A stretch of 60,955 nucleotides of DNA from Mesorhizobium metallidurans STM 2683 (GTDB lineage: Bacteria > Pseudomonadota > Alphaproteobacteria > Rhizobiales > Rhizobiaceae), in the NCBI RefSeq assembly GCF_000350085.1, contig NZ_CAUM01000060.1:5001-65955 (forward strand), given 5' to 3'. Shown one piece after another: positions 28,514 to 37,220 of the stretch. The notes beneath the pieces are model-generated. The model was not told where the DNA came from, made no database searches, and was given only the letters and a program-made list of their open reading frames with translations. A program made the position numbers and the translations under genes. Each line of letters begins with the position of its first letter. Position 1 is the stretch's first letter.

Positions 28514-28562
28514 GACCATGATCTTGTCCGCAAACTGGGTCCCACTTTGCGGGATCATGGTC
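28514..28562. repeat. Palindromic intergenic repeat of rhizobial type
   Basis: This 49-bp imperfect palindrome has outer arms GACCATGATC/GATCATGGTC (perfect, 10 bp) and inner arms CCGCAAA/TTTGCGG. It closely resembles the CATGATC-TTTCCG-...-GGGATCATG palindromes scattered between genes in many Hyphomicrobiales. It lies at the downstream edge of a decayed ABC operon. It may also act as a terminator-like hairpin. Confidence 0.65.
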
Positions 28563-29043
28563 TGGTTCTATTCAGTCGTGGCGTTGCCGCCACCAGCGCC
28601 TTGCCGATGGCCGATTGCGGCGCGTCGATCACGGCACGGGCGTTGCCGCTCTCGGCGATCGTGCCGGCGTCGAGGATGACGAGGCGATGGGCGATGGCAC
28701 GGACCACGCCGAGATCATGCGAAATGAACAGATAGGCGATCCGTTCCTCGCGCTGCAGGTCGAGAAGCAGCTTGAGGATCTGCCCGCGCACGGACACGTC
28801 GAGCGCCGACACCGCCTCGTCGAGCACGATCAGCGACGGTTTCGTGGCGATGGCGCGGGCGATCGCGACGCGCTGGCGCTGGCCACCGGAGATTTCGTGG
28901 ATGGCTCGCGGCGCGAGATCGGGGGCAAGGCCAACGCGCTCCAGCAAGGCGGCGATGCGGCGCGTGCGCTCCAGCCGGGACGCGATGCCATGGATGCGCA
29001 AGGGATCGTCGAGCGCGCGCGCCACGGTGGCACGAACCGGCAA
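28555..29043 (-). pseudogene. C-terminal remnant of an oligopeptide ABC ATPase (Dpp/Opp type)
   Basis: The 162-aa frame has the ATPase second half only: signature [14 protein letters not shown], Walker B LIVLDEAVSALD, H-loop ISHDLGVVRAI and the family's VARALDDPLRIHG lead-in. Walker A and the Q-loop are missing. In the upstream direction the sequence switches abruptly to the start of a different gene (29034-29078). It is therefore a deletion remnant and cannot bind ATP normally. Confidence 0.85.
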
Positions 29044-29078
29044 GCATGATGCGTCTGGAAATCGTGAAATCTGACATG
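29034..29078 (-). pseudogene. 5' remnant of a Tat-exported binding-protein gene
   Basis: On the minus strand an ATG at 29078, with GGAG 7 nt upstream, encodes MSDFTISRRIMLAG, a twin-arginine leader (SRRIML) as on many peptide-binding proteins. After about 14 codons the frame is lost and ATPase C-terminal sequence begins. This looks like an internal deletion that joined the first gene of a peptide transporter operon to its last. Assignment as a binding protein is inference from the leader and context. Confidence 0.6.
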
Positions 29079-29275
29079 ATCGAACTCCGTCCTCGCCGTG
29101 GACCCCGGCCGGCGCGCCAATACCCCTCGGATACTCGCGATCCCGCCAGCATCCTGCAATGGCGATTACGGGCCTTGCCCGGGGTTTCGCCAGAGACGGA
29201 TTTGGCGCATCTTCATGTGGCTTTGAAGATTTCGTCCGCTGGACCAGTCATAACGAAGCGGTTCCACGTGGTCCT

Positions 29276-29292
29276 ATCTGGTACGATCAGAT
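29276..29292. promoter_or_regulatory. Palindromic candidate operator upstream of the M24 peptidase
   Basis: ATCTGGTACGATCAGAT forms the core of a longer inverted repeat (29270-29298, arms GGTCCTATCTG and CAGATAGGACC, 7-nt centre). The core matches 15 of 17 bases of the palindrome at 35535-35551. No T run follows, so an operator is more likely than a terminator. It lies between the peptide-transporter remnant and the peptidase. The rest of 29079-29452 shows no gene. Confidence 0.55.
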
Positions 29293-29452
29293 AGGACCGG
29301 CTCCGCGAAATAAGGGCGGTGGAGGTTGCTGGCGTGGCCTTTCAGCCTATTCTGGCTGGACCATGCTTGGCAAAATAGTGCAGATTTGATCGACAGCCAG
29401 ACCAAAACAGCCGGCATCCGACCGGTTGGACAGGGAGTTCAGGGAGAGAGAA

Positions 29453-30643
29453 ATGAACATCGTCCCGGGCAAAAATGCCGTCAGCGCCATTCCGTTCGAC
29501 CATGCCAGGGTCGACCGGCTGATGGAGGAGGCCGGCATCGATGTGCTGCTCGCCACCTCCAAGCACAACACGCAGTACCTGCTTGGCGGCTACAAGTTCA
29601 TCTTCTTTGCCGCCATGGATGCGATCGGCCACAGCCGCTATCTGCCTGTGGTCGTTTACGAGAAGGGCGGGCCGGACCACGCCGCCTATATCGGCAACCG
29701 CATGGAAGGCGGCGAGCACCAGAACCACCCGTTCTGGACGCCGACGCTGCATGCCGCCTGCTGGGGCACGCTCGATGCCGCCAATCTCGCCGTCGAACAC
29801 TTGAAGACGATCGGCAAGGGCGGTGCCCGCATCGGCATCGAGCCGGCCTTTCTGCCGTCCGATGCCTATATGTTGATCCGCAAGGCACTACCGGACGCCA
29901 AGCTGATCGATGCGACCGATATGCTGGAGCGCATGCGCGCGATCAAGACGGAAGCCGAGCTGGAGAAGCTGCGCGTCGCCTCCGAGCTGATCACCGATTC
30001 CATGCTGGCGACCATCCAATGGGCGCGCGAAGGCACGAGCAAGACCGAGATCATCGAGCAGCTCAGGCGCGAGGAGACCAATCGCGGCGCGCATTTCGAA
30101 TATTGTCTTTTGACGCTGGGTTCCAGCCACAATCGGGCTGCCTCGCCGCAGGCTTGGAAGCAAGGCGAGGTGCTGTCGATCGATTCCGGCGGCAATTATC
30201 ACGGCTATATCGGAGACCTTTGCCGCATGGGCATTCTGGGCGAGCCGGACGCCGAGCTGGAGGATCTGCTGGCCGAGGTCGAGACGGTGCAGCAAGCGGC
30301 CTTCTCCAAGGTCAGGGCGGGCACGCTGGGCGGCGACATGATTTCCCACGCGGAAGGCGTACTTAAGAAATCAAAGGTTGCGCCCTATACCGATTTCTTC
30401 GCCCACGGCATGGGGCTGATCACGCATGAGGCGCCGTTCCTGATGACCAACCATCCGGTGACCTATGAAGGCACCTATGCCGAGCAGCCGCTGGAGAAAA
30501 ACATGGTGCTGTCGGTCGAGACAACCATGCTCCATCCAACGCGCGGCTTCATCAAGCTGGAGGACACGGTTGCGATCACCGATACCGGCTACGTCATGTT
30601 CGGCGACCGGGGCCGGGGCTGGAACAGGGGCGGGCTCGCTTAG
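29453..30643 (+). CDS. M24-family metallopeptidase (creatinase/prolidase-like)
   Basis: A 396-aa protein with a creatinase N-terminal domain and a C-terminal pita-bread fold. All five metal ligands are visible: D244 and D255 (IDSGGNYHGYIGD), H318 (FAHGMGL), E356 (SVETTML) and E370 (IKLEDTV). ATG 29453 follows GGGAGAGAG. It was probably divergent from a peptide importer of which only remnants survive. Likely activity is X-Pro dipeptide cleavage or a related amidino/amide hydrolysis. Confidence 0.88.
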   Translation: MNIVPGKNAVSAIPFDHARVDRLMEEAGIDVLLATSKHNTQYLLGGYKFIFFAAMDAIGHSRYLPVVVYEKGGPDHAAYIGNRMEGGEHQNHPFWTPTLHAACWGTLDAANLAVEHLKTIGKGGARIGIEPAFLPSDAYMLIRKALPDAKLIDATDMLERMRAIKTEAELEKLRVASELITDSMLATIQWAREGTSKTEIIEQLRREETNRGAHFEYCLLTLGSSHNRAASPQAWKQGEVLSIDSGGNYHGYIGDLCRMGILGEPDAELEDLLAEVETVQQAAFSKVRAGTLGGDMISHAEGVLKKSKVAPYTDFFAHGMGLITHEAPFLMTNHPVTYEGTYAEQPLEKNMVLSVETTMLHPTRGFIKLEDTVAITDTGYVMFGDRGRGWNRGGLA

Positions 30644-30753
30644 AGCGCGCTTGCGATCAAAACCCAGTCATTCTGGACGAGCTCAATCCCGAGCAGATCT
30701 TGCCGTCCTTCCTGGAAGCACGGCGGGAAATCGTCGGTGCCTCGACAGACCTC

Positions 30754-30981
30754 TCAGGACTCCGTGGCATCGAAATCAATCGCAAATCCAGCGTCGATTG
30801 CGCTTCGTGCGATGAGATGTCCAAGTTCCCAATCGGTGAGTTCGCAAAGCGGAAACACTCTCCTCACGGTGTGGCTAACCTCGGATATCGAAATGCTCGG
30901 GTGGTCGACATTGTCGATCAGGTAGCGGACGATCGCCAGGCGAACGTCCGACAAGGTAGGCCTCTGCGCGAGCGCGGGCAT
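30754..30981 (-). CDS. Small uncharacterised protein, paralogue of the next
   Basis: A 75-aa, probably helical, soluble protein starting MPALAQRPTLSDVRLAIVRYL. It shares with the 81-aa protein encoded just upstream (30990-31235) the pattern of a helix, then TDWELGHLIARSA versus TDRELEEMLAAAC, and FDAT near the C-terminus. The genes are 8 bp apart in the same direction. GGAG abuts the ATG, so the start is uncertain. No function recognised. Confidence 0.6.
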   Translation of the reverse strand: MPALAQRPTLSDVRLAIVRYLIDNVDHPSISISEVSHTVRRVFPLCELTDWELGHLIARSAIDAGFAIDFDATES

Positions 30982-30989
30982 CTCCGGCG

Positions 30990-31235
30990 TTACGAATGGA
31001 GCCGGGGTCCTTCGCCGTCGGCCGCTGTTGCGTCGAAAGCGACGGGCACACGGTGAGTGATACACGCGGCCGCCAGCATCTCCTCCAACTCGCGGTCGGT
31101 GGCCCTGCAAGCTGGCATGAGTGTTCGGATGGCGCGGATCGCCTGTGCGATGGAGAGAAAGCGTGCCTTGCCTCTGGAGAGAACATAGGCTTCGGCGGCT
31201 CTTTCAACCGTGACCGTGTGAAAAGTGTTGGTCAT
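30990..31235 (-). CDS. Small uncharacterised protein, first of a paralogous pair
   Basis: An 81-aa protein starting MTNTFHTVTVERAAEAYVLS, with GGGAGG about 9 nt upstream, so translation is well supported. It contains predicted helices (SIAQAIRAIRTLM, TDRELEEMLAAACI) and the FDAT motif shared with the downstream gene. No signal peptide or membrane segment. It is not a family I recognise; tandem duplication followed by divergence is the best reading. Confidence 0.68.
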   Translation of the reverse strand: MTNTFHTVTVERAAEAYVLSRGKARFLSIAQAIRAIRTLMPACRATDRELEEMLAAACITHRVPVAFDATAADGEGPRLHS

Positions 31236-31320
31236 CGAGAATTTCCTCCCTGAAACCCTGACCAGCACGATTTACGACAAGAATTCAGCAGCCTTCAAGC
31301 TTATGTCTGAAAGCGGACAA

Positions 31321-32022
31321 TCAGGCGGAGGCCAGGCCGAAATAGCGCTGCTCCTCCTCGCCATAAGCGCCATGGGTTAGCTTTATCATTCCGGCGCGGT
31401 CGACAATCGTGATCTCGCCGCGCTTGGCGTGAACCAGCCCCCTATATTCAAGCATTTGCAGGGCTGTGGTAACGCCGGGACGCCGGGCGCCAAGCATGGT
31501 CGCCAGAAATTCATGCGTCAGATAGATTTTACTTCCTTCAGCGCGATCGTGGACCATCAGCAGCCAGCGCGCCAGCCGTTCCTCGATTTTCGAATGGCCG
31601 TTGACCAGTGCCGTTCGGGACGACTGGACAAGGAAGGCGTGGGCATAGCGAAGCAGTGACTCGCGAAGGGACAGGCTTTCTGAAATCGCAGAGCGGAGAT
31701 TTTCAACCGGCAGGCTCCAGCCTTTGCTGGCGACCTGGATATAGGTTTCATTGGAAGACCTGTCCTGGCCGAGAAGGACTGCTACCCCGGTCATGCCGTC
31801 GTAGCCGATGATGCCGACTTCGCTTTGCCGGCCTCCGGTCATGGTGGCGACCACCGAAGCGATACCCGCTTCTGGAAAATAGACATGCTCGATCGGCTGA
31901 TAGGCGATTTCCAACCGGGCCTTGATGTCCAGTTCGACGTGACGCATTGCCGGCTGCAAAAGTGCGAAATCCTCTGGGGAGAGGGCTTTCAATAGCTGGT
32001 TGCGAAGAAGGGATTGGGGCAT
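31321..32022 (-). CDS. Crp/Fnr-family transcriptional regulator
   Basis: A 233-aa protein. The N-terminal cyclic-nucleotide-binding-like beta barrel includes PIEHVYFPEAGIASVVATM and EVGIIGYDGMTGVAVLLG. The C-terminal winged helix has EERLARWLLMVHDR and LTHEFLATMLGARRPGVTTAL. ATG 32022 has GGGAGAGA close upstream. No Fe-S cysteines are visible, so it is not an oxygen-sensing Fnr. This subtype is common in rhizobia with unknown effector. Confidence 0.88.
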   Translation of the reverse strand: MPQSLLRNQLLKALSPEDFALLQPAMRHVELDIKARLEIAYQPIEHVYFPEAGIASVVATMTGGRQSEVGIIGYDGMTGVAVLLGQDRSSNETYIQVASKGWSLPVENLRSAISESLSLRESLLRYAHAFLVQSSRTALVNGHSKIEERLARWLLMVHDRAEGSKIYLTHEFLATMLGARRPGVTTALQMLEYRGLVHAKRGEITIVDRAGMIKLTHGAYGEEEQRYFGLASA

Positions 32023-32231
32023 GGCTCTCTCCCGAACGGGCAAGAGCGCGTACCTCTTACTGTCGGCTGCATCCGAAGCGCTGGCGGCCGATGTGGAAGC
32101 ATAGGCTTTATAGGCGCGGTTGGCAAAACTTCGCCGGCGCTGAAGCCGAGTTTCCTCACGAAACGGGGTCACTGGTTTGCCAGCAAACGGGAGAGAGGCA
32201 TCCGAACTGCTGGTGGCGACCCAGTTGCTAG

Positions 32232-32654
32232 TCAATGACTCCCGCCGGGCGGCAGCAGCTTGAAATCCGGCAATTCCCGCAATCCCAGTTCCGGCCCGGC
32301 CGGCGAATAGACGACGAAGAGCTGCATCGGCCCGTCGCCGGTGTTCAGCGTCGAATGGAAGCGGCTTTCCGGCACATAGATGGTGCAGCCCGGGCCGACC
32401 CTTTCGACCACAGGATTTCCCTGTTCGTCCTCGACCATCTGTTCGCCATGGCCGGAGATGACGAAGATGATCTCCTCCGCACCCGGATGATTGTGACGGG
32501 TGTGGCCCTTGCCGGACGGCAGGTCGACGACGCCGCCGGAAAAGCGCTCCGCACCATTCACCTCGGGCGCCACCGTCAGCGAGAGCTTGCCCCAGTCGAA
32601 GCCGAAGGCGCTGACGTCCTTCGGATAGACAAACACCTTGCTCTTGTCGGTCAT
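32232..32654 (-). CDS. Cupin-domain protein
   Basis: A 140-aa single-cupin protein. The metal motif is HTRHNHPGAEEIIFVISGHGEQM, with the second motif GPGCTIYVPESRFHSTLN. ATG 32654 follows AAGGGATGAG. It is the third gene of a minus-strand set after the Tm-1-like and TIM-barrel genes (4-bp gap), suggesting joint function. The substrate is unknown. The 209-bp gap 32023-32231 holds no gene. Confidence 0.82.
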   Translation of the reverse strand: MTDKSKVFVYPKDVSAFGFDWGKLSLTVAPEVNGAERFSGGVVDLPSGKGHTRHNHPGAEEIIFVISGHGEQMVEDEQGNPVVERVGPGCTIYVPESRFHSTLNTGDGPMQLFVVYSPAGPELGLRELPDFKLLPPGGSH

Positions 32655-32658
32655 CGTC

Positions 32659-33525
32659 TCATCCCTTCTTTTTCTCCGCGATAGCTTTCGAGCCGCCGAT
32701 CGCCACGGCCTTGAAATCGGCGGTCTGCCTGGCGATCGCGGCTTCCGCCGGCAGCCGTTCCATCGAGCTTGCGCCATAGAAGCCATGCAGGCCCTTGCAG
32801 CGGTCAAGGATATAACGCGCGTCGTCCGGCATCGAGATCGGGCCGCCGTGACAAAGCAGGATGACATCCTTGCGCACCGAGCGGGCGGCGGCGGCGATGG
32901 CGTCGATCTCCGTCACGCAGTCGTCGAGCGACTTGGCCGAGGTCGCGCCGATCGAACCGCCTGTCGTCACGCCCATATGGGCAACGACGATGTCGGCGCC
33001 GGCCCTGGTCATGGCGCGCGCCTCGTCGGGGTTGAAGACATAGGGCGTGGTCAGGAGGTCGAGCTTGTGCGCCTCGGCGATCATGTCGACCTCGAGCCCG
33101 AAGCCCATCCCGGTCTCCTCGAAGCTGAGCCGCATCTGGCCGTCGAACAGGCCGATTGTGGGAAAGTTCTGCACGCCGGAAAAGCCCATCATCTTCAGTT
33201 CGGCCAGGAACAGCGGCATGATGACGAAAGGATCGGTGCCGTTGACGCCGGCCAGCACCGGCGTCTTCTTCACCACCGGCAGTACCTCACAGGCCATCTC
33301 CTTGACGATCTCGTTGGCGTTGCCATAGGCGAGCAGGCCGGCGGCCGAGCCGCGCCCGGCCATGCGGTAGCGGCCGGAATTATAAATGATGATGAGATCG
33401 ATGCCGCCGGCCTCCTCGGCCTTGGCCGACAGGCCGGTGCCGGCGCCGCCGCCGACGATCGGCACGCCGTCGGCGATCATCTTGCGGAATTTCTCCAGGA
33501 TTTTCTTGCGCGGTATGGCGGCCAT
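32659..33525 (-). CDS. TIM-barrel protein, phosphoenolpyruvate hydrolase-like (Tm-1 C-terminal type)
   Basis: A 288-aa TIM-barrel protein. Characteristic segments are [75 protein letters not shown] and [11 protein letters not shown]. It matches the family whose homologue is fused to the C-terminus of plant Tm-1. The gene directly downstream of a Tm-1-like N-terminal-domain gene (12-bp gap) is the split bacterial counterpart. Its chemistry is not established. Confidence 0.85.
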   Translation of the reverse strand: MAAIPRKKILEKFRKMIADGVPIVGGGAGTGLSAKAEEAGGIDLIIIYNSGRYRMAGRGSAAGLLAYGNANEIVKEMACEVLPVVKKTPVLAGVNGTDPFVIMPLFLAELKMMGFSGVQNFPTIGLFDGQMRLSFEETGMGFGLEVDMIAEAHKLDLLTTPYVFNPDEARAMTRAGADIVVAHMGVTTGGSIGATSAKSLDDCVTEIDAIAAAARSVRKDVILLCHGGPISMPDDARYILDRCKGLHGFYGASSMERLPAEAAIARQTADFKAVAIGGSKAIAEKKKG

Positions 33526-33537
33526 GCTTGTCAGGTC

Positions 33538-34734
33538 TCACTTGCTGGCGATGTCGAGAAAGGCCGCTACCGCAGCCTTGGCGAATTCGGGGTCGTTGAT
33601 GTGCAGCGGCAGGCGGGTCACGCGCCGGTTGGCGTTCGGTTTGATCGTCCGCTCGATGACTTCGAACAGCTCGGCGTCGGCCTCGGGGTTGAAGAAGGCG
33701 CCGCCTTCGATGTCGAGCGCCGAGACGCCCTTCTCAGGGATCAGGAAGCGGACCGGACCGTCGCAGCGGCTCAGTCTGGTGCCGATCCATTCGCCGATCT
33801 GGCGGCATTCGTCGGGCGTCGTGCGCATCAGCGTGACGTTCGGATTGTGCTCGTAGAACAGCCGGCCGCGATAGCGTTCCGGGATGGTCGGCGGCGCCCA
33901 GAAATTGACCATGTCGAGCGCGCCGACCGAACCGATATAGGGCACTCCGGTGCGGGCAATAGCGCCGAAGCGATCCTCGGTCGCCGGCAGCACGCCGCCG
34001 AACAGGAGATCGCAGACTTCCGTCGTGGTGATGTCGATGACGCCGGCGAGCAGCCCGCTGTCGGCAAGCTTTTCCATGGTGCGGCCGCCGGTGCCGGTGG
34101 CGTGGAAGACCATGCAGTCATAGGTCGAGCGCAGCGCGTCGGCGATTGCCGTCACGCTTGGCGTGGTGACGCCGAACATGGTGAGACCCAGCGCGGGTTT
34201 GCCATCGGGCGGCGGTGCAGGTTTCGCAGCCATGCCTGATATCGCCTGGGCGGCATTGTGGAGCACGACTCGCGACAGCCGGTTCAAGCCCGCCATGTCG
34301 GTCACTGCAGGCATCATGATGATGTCGGAGACGTCGACATAGGGAGAGGTATCGCCCGAGGCTAACGTCGAGACCATGATCTTGGGCAGGCCGAGCGGCA
34401 GCGTGCGCATGCCCGATGTGATGATCGAGGTGCCGCCGCCGCCGCCGATGCCGATCATGCCTGCCATGTCGATGCGCGACCGCGCGAACCGGGCGAAGGC
34501 GATGGCCATGGCCGCGACCGCGGTGCCGCGGTCATCGATGCCAAGCACGGCAGCGCTGCCGCCGGGATGGTGGCCGGCCACGTCTTCGGCCGAGACATCG
34601 ACCGGCACGGTGGCAGTGCGCGTGCCAACATCGACACGGACGACAGCGGTGCCGGTAGCGGTGATCGCGTCGGCCAGGAAGGCGAGTTCCTCGCCCTTGG
34701 TGTCGGCGGTGCCCACCACGTAGATGCGCTTCAT
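33538..34734 (-). CDS. Tm-1-like ATP-binding domain protein (UPF0261)
   Basis: A 398-aa protein, starting MKRIYVVGTADTKGEELAFL. Family landmarks are HHPGG, GIGGGGGTSIITSGMRTLPLGLPKIMVSTLASGDTSPYV, MFGVTTPSV, FHATGTGGRTMEKL and FLIPEKGVSALD. It corresponds to the N-terminal half of plant Tm-1 and binds nucleotide in that family. It heads an operon with the TIM-barrel and cupin genes and diverges from a TetR gene. Function in bacteria is unknown. Confidence 0.87.
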   Translation of the reverse strand: MKRIYVVGTADTKGEELAFLADAITATGTAVVRVDVGTRTATVPVDVSAEDVAGHHPGGSAAVLGIDDRGTAVAAMAIAFARFARSRIDMAGMIGIGGGGGTSIITSGMRTLPLGLPKIMVSTLASGDTSPYVDVSDIIMMPAVTDMAGLNRLSRVVLHNAAQAISGMAAKPAPPPDGKPALGLTMFGVTTPSVTAIADALRSTYDCMVFHATGTGGRTMEKLADSGLLAGVIDITTTEVCDLLFGGVLPATEDRFGAIARTGVPYIGSVGALDMVNFWAPPTIPERYRGRLFYEHNPNVTLMRTTPDECRQIGEWIGTRLSRCDGPVRFLIPEKGVSALDIEGGAFFNPEADAELFEVIERTIKPNANRRVTRLPLHINDPEFAKAAVAAFLDIASK

Positions 34735-34813
34735 CGCGTTTCCCGCTCTCCGGCGCGCTCGGCGTCGATGCCTGCCGCTCTTTTGCCCAGCCGCGAAGGC
34801 CATTGCAATTTTT

Positions 34814-34854
34814 TGAGACGCGCGTATCGTATTGACATGAAAGTCTCACGTCAA
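34814..34854. promoter_or_regulatory. Inverted repeats at the Tm-1/TetR divergent promoter
   Basis: TGAGAC (34814-34819) and GTCTCA (34843-34848) form one inverted repeat, and TTGAC/GTCAA (34832-34836, 34850-34854) a second. They lie over the TetR start in the 102-bp divergent region. Either could be a TetR autoregulatory operator. The long spacers make this tentative. Confidence 0.35.
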
Positions 34855-35529
34855 CAAGCAGTGAACGACGATGCCGATCAGAGCGGCGGCCGAGGGGCCG
34901 AGCGCGGAGCCCGGGCACGCACAAGGCGGTTGATGCTGGAGACGGCGACGAGACTGATGCAGGAAGGCGCAACGCCTTCGGTCAGCGAGGTTGCGGAGGC
35001 GGCGGAGGTTTCCCGCGCGACCGCCTATCGCTACTTCCCAAGCCAGGCGGCACTGGTGCAGGCTGTGGTCGACGAAGGGCTCGGGCCGATCCTCACCTGG
35101 CATTCGAGCTCCACCGATTCCGAGCGCCGGGTCGCCGAATTGTTCGAGACGGCGATGCCGCGCATCGAGGCCTTCGAGGCGACGTTCAAGGCGGCGCTGA
35201 AATTGTCGCTCGACCAGTGGGCTCGCCGGCAGGCAGGCACGCTGGGCGGCGAGCCGGCGTTCACGCGCGGCCATCGCGTCGACCTGTTGAAGGATGCGAT
35301 CGCACCGCTCAAGGACCGGCTGCCGCCACGCGAATTCAAGCGCCTGGCGCAGGCCCTGTCGCTGATCTTCGGCGTCGAGGTGCTCATCGTTCTGAAGGAC
35401 ATATGGGGGCTGGACAGCCGCAAGATGATGTCGGTCGCGCAATGGGCGGCTGGCGCTCTGGTGCGGGCGGCGGTGGCGGAATCGATAAGCGGAGGAGACG
35501 GAATTAAGCCGGCGACGGCTGCGGAATAA
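34837..35529 (+). CDS. TetR-family transcriptional regulator
   Basis: A 230-aa protein. The N-terminal helix-turn-helix is at about 30-80: TRRLMLETATRLMQEG, then SVSEVAEAAEVSRATAYRYFPSQAALVQAVV. The C-terminal helical ligand domain has no obvious relatives. No good ribosome binding site precedes ATG 34837; GTG 34861 is an alternative. It is divergent from the Tm-1 operon, which it most likely controls, rather than the downstream importer 360 bp away. Confidence 0.87.
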   Translation: MKVSRQQAVNDDADQSGGRGAERGARARTRRLMLETATRLMQEGATPSVSEVAEAAEVSRATAYRYFPSQAALVQAVVDEGLGPILTWHSSSTDSERRVAELFETAMPRIEAFEATFKAALKLSLDQWARRQAGTLGGEPAFTRGHRVDLLKDAIAPLKDRLPPREFKRLAQALSLIFGVEVLIVLKDIWGLDSRKMMSVAQWAAGALVRAAVAESISGGDGIKPATAAE

Positions 35530-35533
35530 CGCC

Positions 35534-35552
35534 AATCTGGTTCGACCAGATT
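35534..35552. promoter_or_regulatory. Perfect palindromic candidate GntR operator, distal site
   Basis: AATCTGGTTCGACCAGATT is a perfect 8+3+8 palindrome of the TGGTNNNACCA class bound by FCD-type GntR regulators. The same core TGGTTCGACCA occurs at 50057-50067. It lies 176 bp upstream of a second core at 35714. Confidence 0.75.
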
Positions 35553-35695
35553 AGAATGCCGGCTACGCACAGTAGTTGCAATGCTAAGGCCGAAACAAGG
35601 CCCTTGCGTATCAAGGAGTAGGAAAATCGAGAGAAAACAGGCAGATAATGCAGCAATCCGCTTGCGCGACTGTCCATGATCGTCCAAGAAAGAGC

Positions 35696-35726
35696 TTGAC
35701 GCGCGTCCGAAATTGGTAATACCAGA
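35696..35726 (+). promoter_or_regulatory. Candidate promoter with overlapping GntR operator for the importer operon
   Basis: TTGACG (35696-35701) is followed 16 bp later by AATACC (35718-35723). The latter lies inside TTGGTAATACCAGA (35713-35726), a palindromic TGGTNNNACCA site. The same 14-mer with TTGACC ahead of it is found at 50218-50249. Binding would cover the -10 element. The rest of 35530-35888 is a long leader without a gene. Confidence 0.7.
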
Positions 35727-35888
35727 TCAGGACTGACAAAGCGGATCGAAAGTGAGGGCTTAGATCCATTTCCGACGGGGCGAGGAGGCCCTAAACCGGA
35801 ATGGCGCCATCACGGGAGGAACTACCGGGGCCGACCTCGCAGCCGGCTCGCATGACAAGGTAGAATGCGCACAAGGGAGGAAATCATT

Positions 35889-37205
35889 ATGCGCAAGACA
35901 ATGACCAGCATGCTTGCTGGTATCGGCTTAGTGCTCGCCTGCGGAACGTCCGTCTACGCGCAGGACAAGGAACTCACCATATTCTGGGCTGAATGGGATC
36001 CGGCGAATTATCTGCAGGAACTCGTCAACCTTTACGAGGCCGAGACCGGCGTGAAGGTCACGGTCGAAACCACGCCTTGGTCCGACTTCCAGACCAAGGC
36101 ATTCACCGAGTTCAATGCCAAGGGCAGCGCCTACGACATGGTGGTCGGCGACTCGCAGTGGATCGGCGCGGCCTCCGAGGCGGGCCACTATGTCGACCTC
36201 ACCGACTTCTTCAACAAAAACAATCTGAAGGAGGTGATGGCGCCAGCGACGGTCAAGTACTACGCCGAATATCCGTCGGACTCTGGCAAGTACTGGTCGA
36301 TCCCGGCCGAGGGCGACGCGGTCGGCTGGTCCTACCGCAAGGACTGGTTCGAGGATCCCAAGGAAAAGGAAGCCTTCAAGGCCAAGTATGGCTACGATCT
36401 CGACGTGCCGAAGGATTTCAAGGCGCTGCGCGACATCGCCGAATTCTTCTACCGTCCCGACGAGAAGCGCTACGGCGTCGCCATCTACACTGACAACTCG
36501 TATGACGCTCTGGTGATGGGCGTCGAGAACGCCATCTTCTCCTTCGGCGGCGAACTTGGCGACTATGCCAGCTACAAGGTCGACGGGATCATCAACTCCG
36601 AGCAGAACGTCAAGGCGCTCGAGGCCTACAAGGAGCTCTATTCCTTCACCCCTCCTGGTTGGGCCAAGAGCTTCTTCATCGAGGACAACCAGGCGATCAC
36701 CGAGAACCTGGCGGCGATGAGCATGAACTACTTCGCCTTCTTCCCGGCGCTCATCAACGAAGCCTCGAACCCGAATGCCAAGGTCACAGGCTTCTTCGCC
36801 AATCCTCCAGGACCGAACGGCGACCAGTTCGCCGCGCTCGGCGGCCAGGGCATCTCCGTCATCTCCTATTCCAACAACAAGGAAGAGGCGATGAAGTTCC
36901 TGGAATGGTTCATCAAGGAAGATACGCAGAAGAAATGGGCGGAACTCGGCGGTTACACGGCAAGCGCCAAGGTGCTCGAGTCGCCTGAATTCCAGAACGC
37001 CACGCCTTACAACAAGGCCTTCTACGAAACCATGTTCAAGGTGAAGGACTTCTGGGCGACGCCGGAATATGCCGAGTTGCTCATCCAGATGAACCAACGC
37101 GTCTATCCGTACATCACCGGCAATCAGGGCACGGCCAAGGAAGTGCTCGATTCGCTCGCAGCGGACTGGAACGCGACGTTCAAGAAATACAACCGCGTGA
37201 AGTAA
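35889..37205 (+). CDS. ABC transporter carbohydrate-binding protein (family 1)
   Basis: A 438-aa periplasmic protein. The signal peptide is MRKTMTSMLAGIGLVLACGTSVYA, cut before QDKEL, followed by LTIFWAEWDPANYLQELVNLYEAETGVKVTVE. Aromatic-rich stretches fit a sugar or polyol ligand. ATG 35889 follows GGGAGGAAATCATT. It is the first gene of a five-component importer whose promoter carries the same operators as the catabolic locus at 50 kb. The ligand is therefore probably the substrate of those enzymes. Confidence 0.92.
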   Translation: MRKTMTSMLAGIGLVLACGTSVYAQDKELTIFWAEWDPANYLQELVNLYEAETGVKVTVETTPWSDFQTKAFTEFNAKGSAYDMVVGDSQWIGAASEAGHYVDLTDFFNKNNLKEVMAPATVKYYAEYPSDSGKYWSIPAEGDAVGWSYRKDWFEDPKEKEAFKAKYGYDLDVPKDFKALRDIAEFFYRPDEKRYGVAIYTDNSYDALVMGVENAIFSFGGELGDYASYKVDGIINSEQNVKALEAYKELYSFTPPGWAKSFFIEDNQAITENLAAMSMNYFAFFPALINEASNPNAKVTGFFANPPGPNGDQFAALGGQGISVISYSNNKEEAMKFLEWFIKEDTQKKWAELGGYTASAKVLESPEFQNATPYNKAFYETMFKVKDFWATPEYAELLIQMNQRVYPYITGNQGTAKEVLDSLAADWNATFKKYNRVK

Positions 37206-37220
37206 ACGGTACTAACGCTC

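Noticed and set aside
29270..29298. Inverted repeat as an intrinsic terminator
   Set aside because: It has no T run on either strand and lies in a promoter region, so an operator is a better reading.
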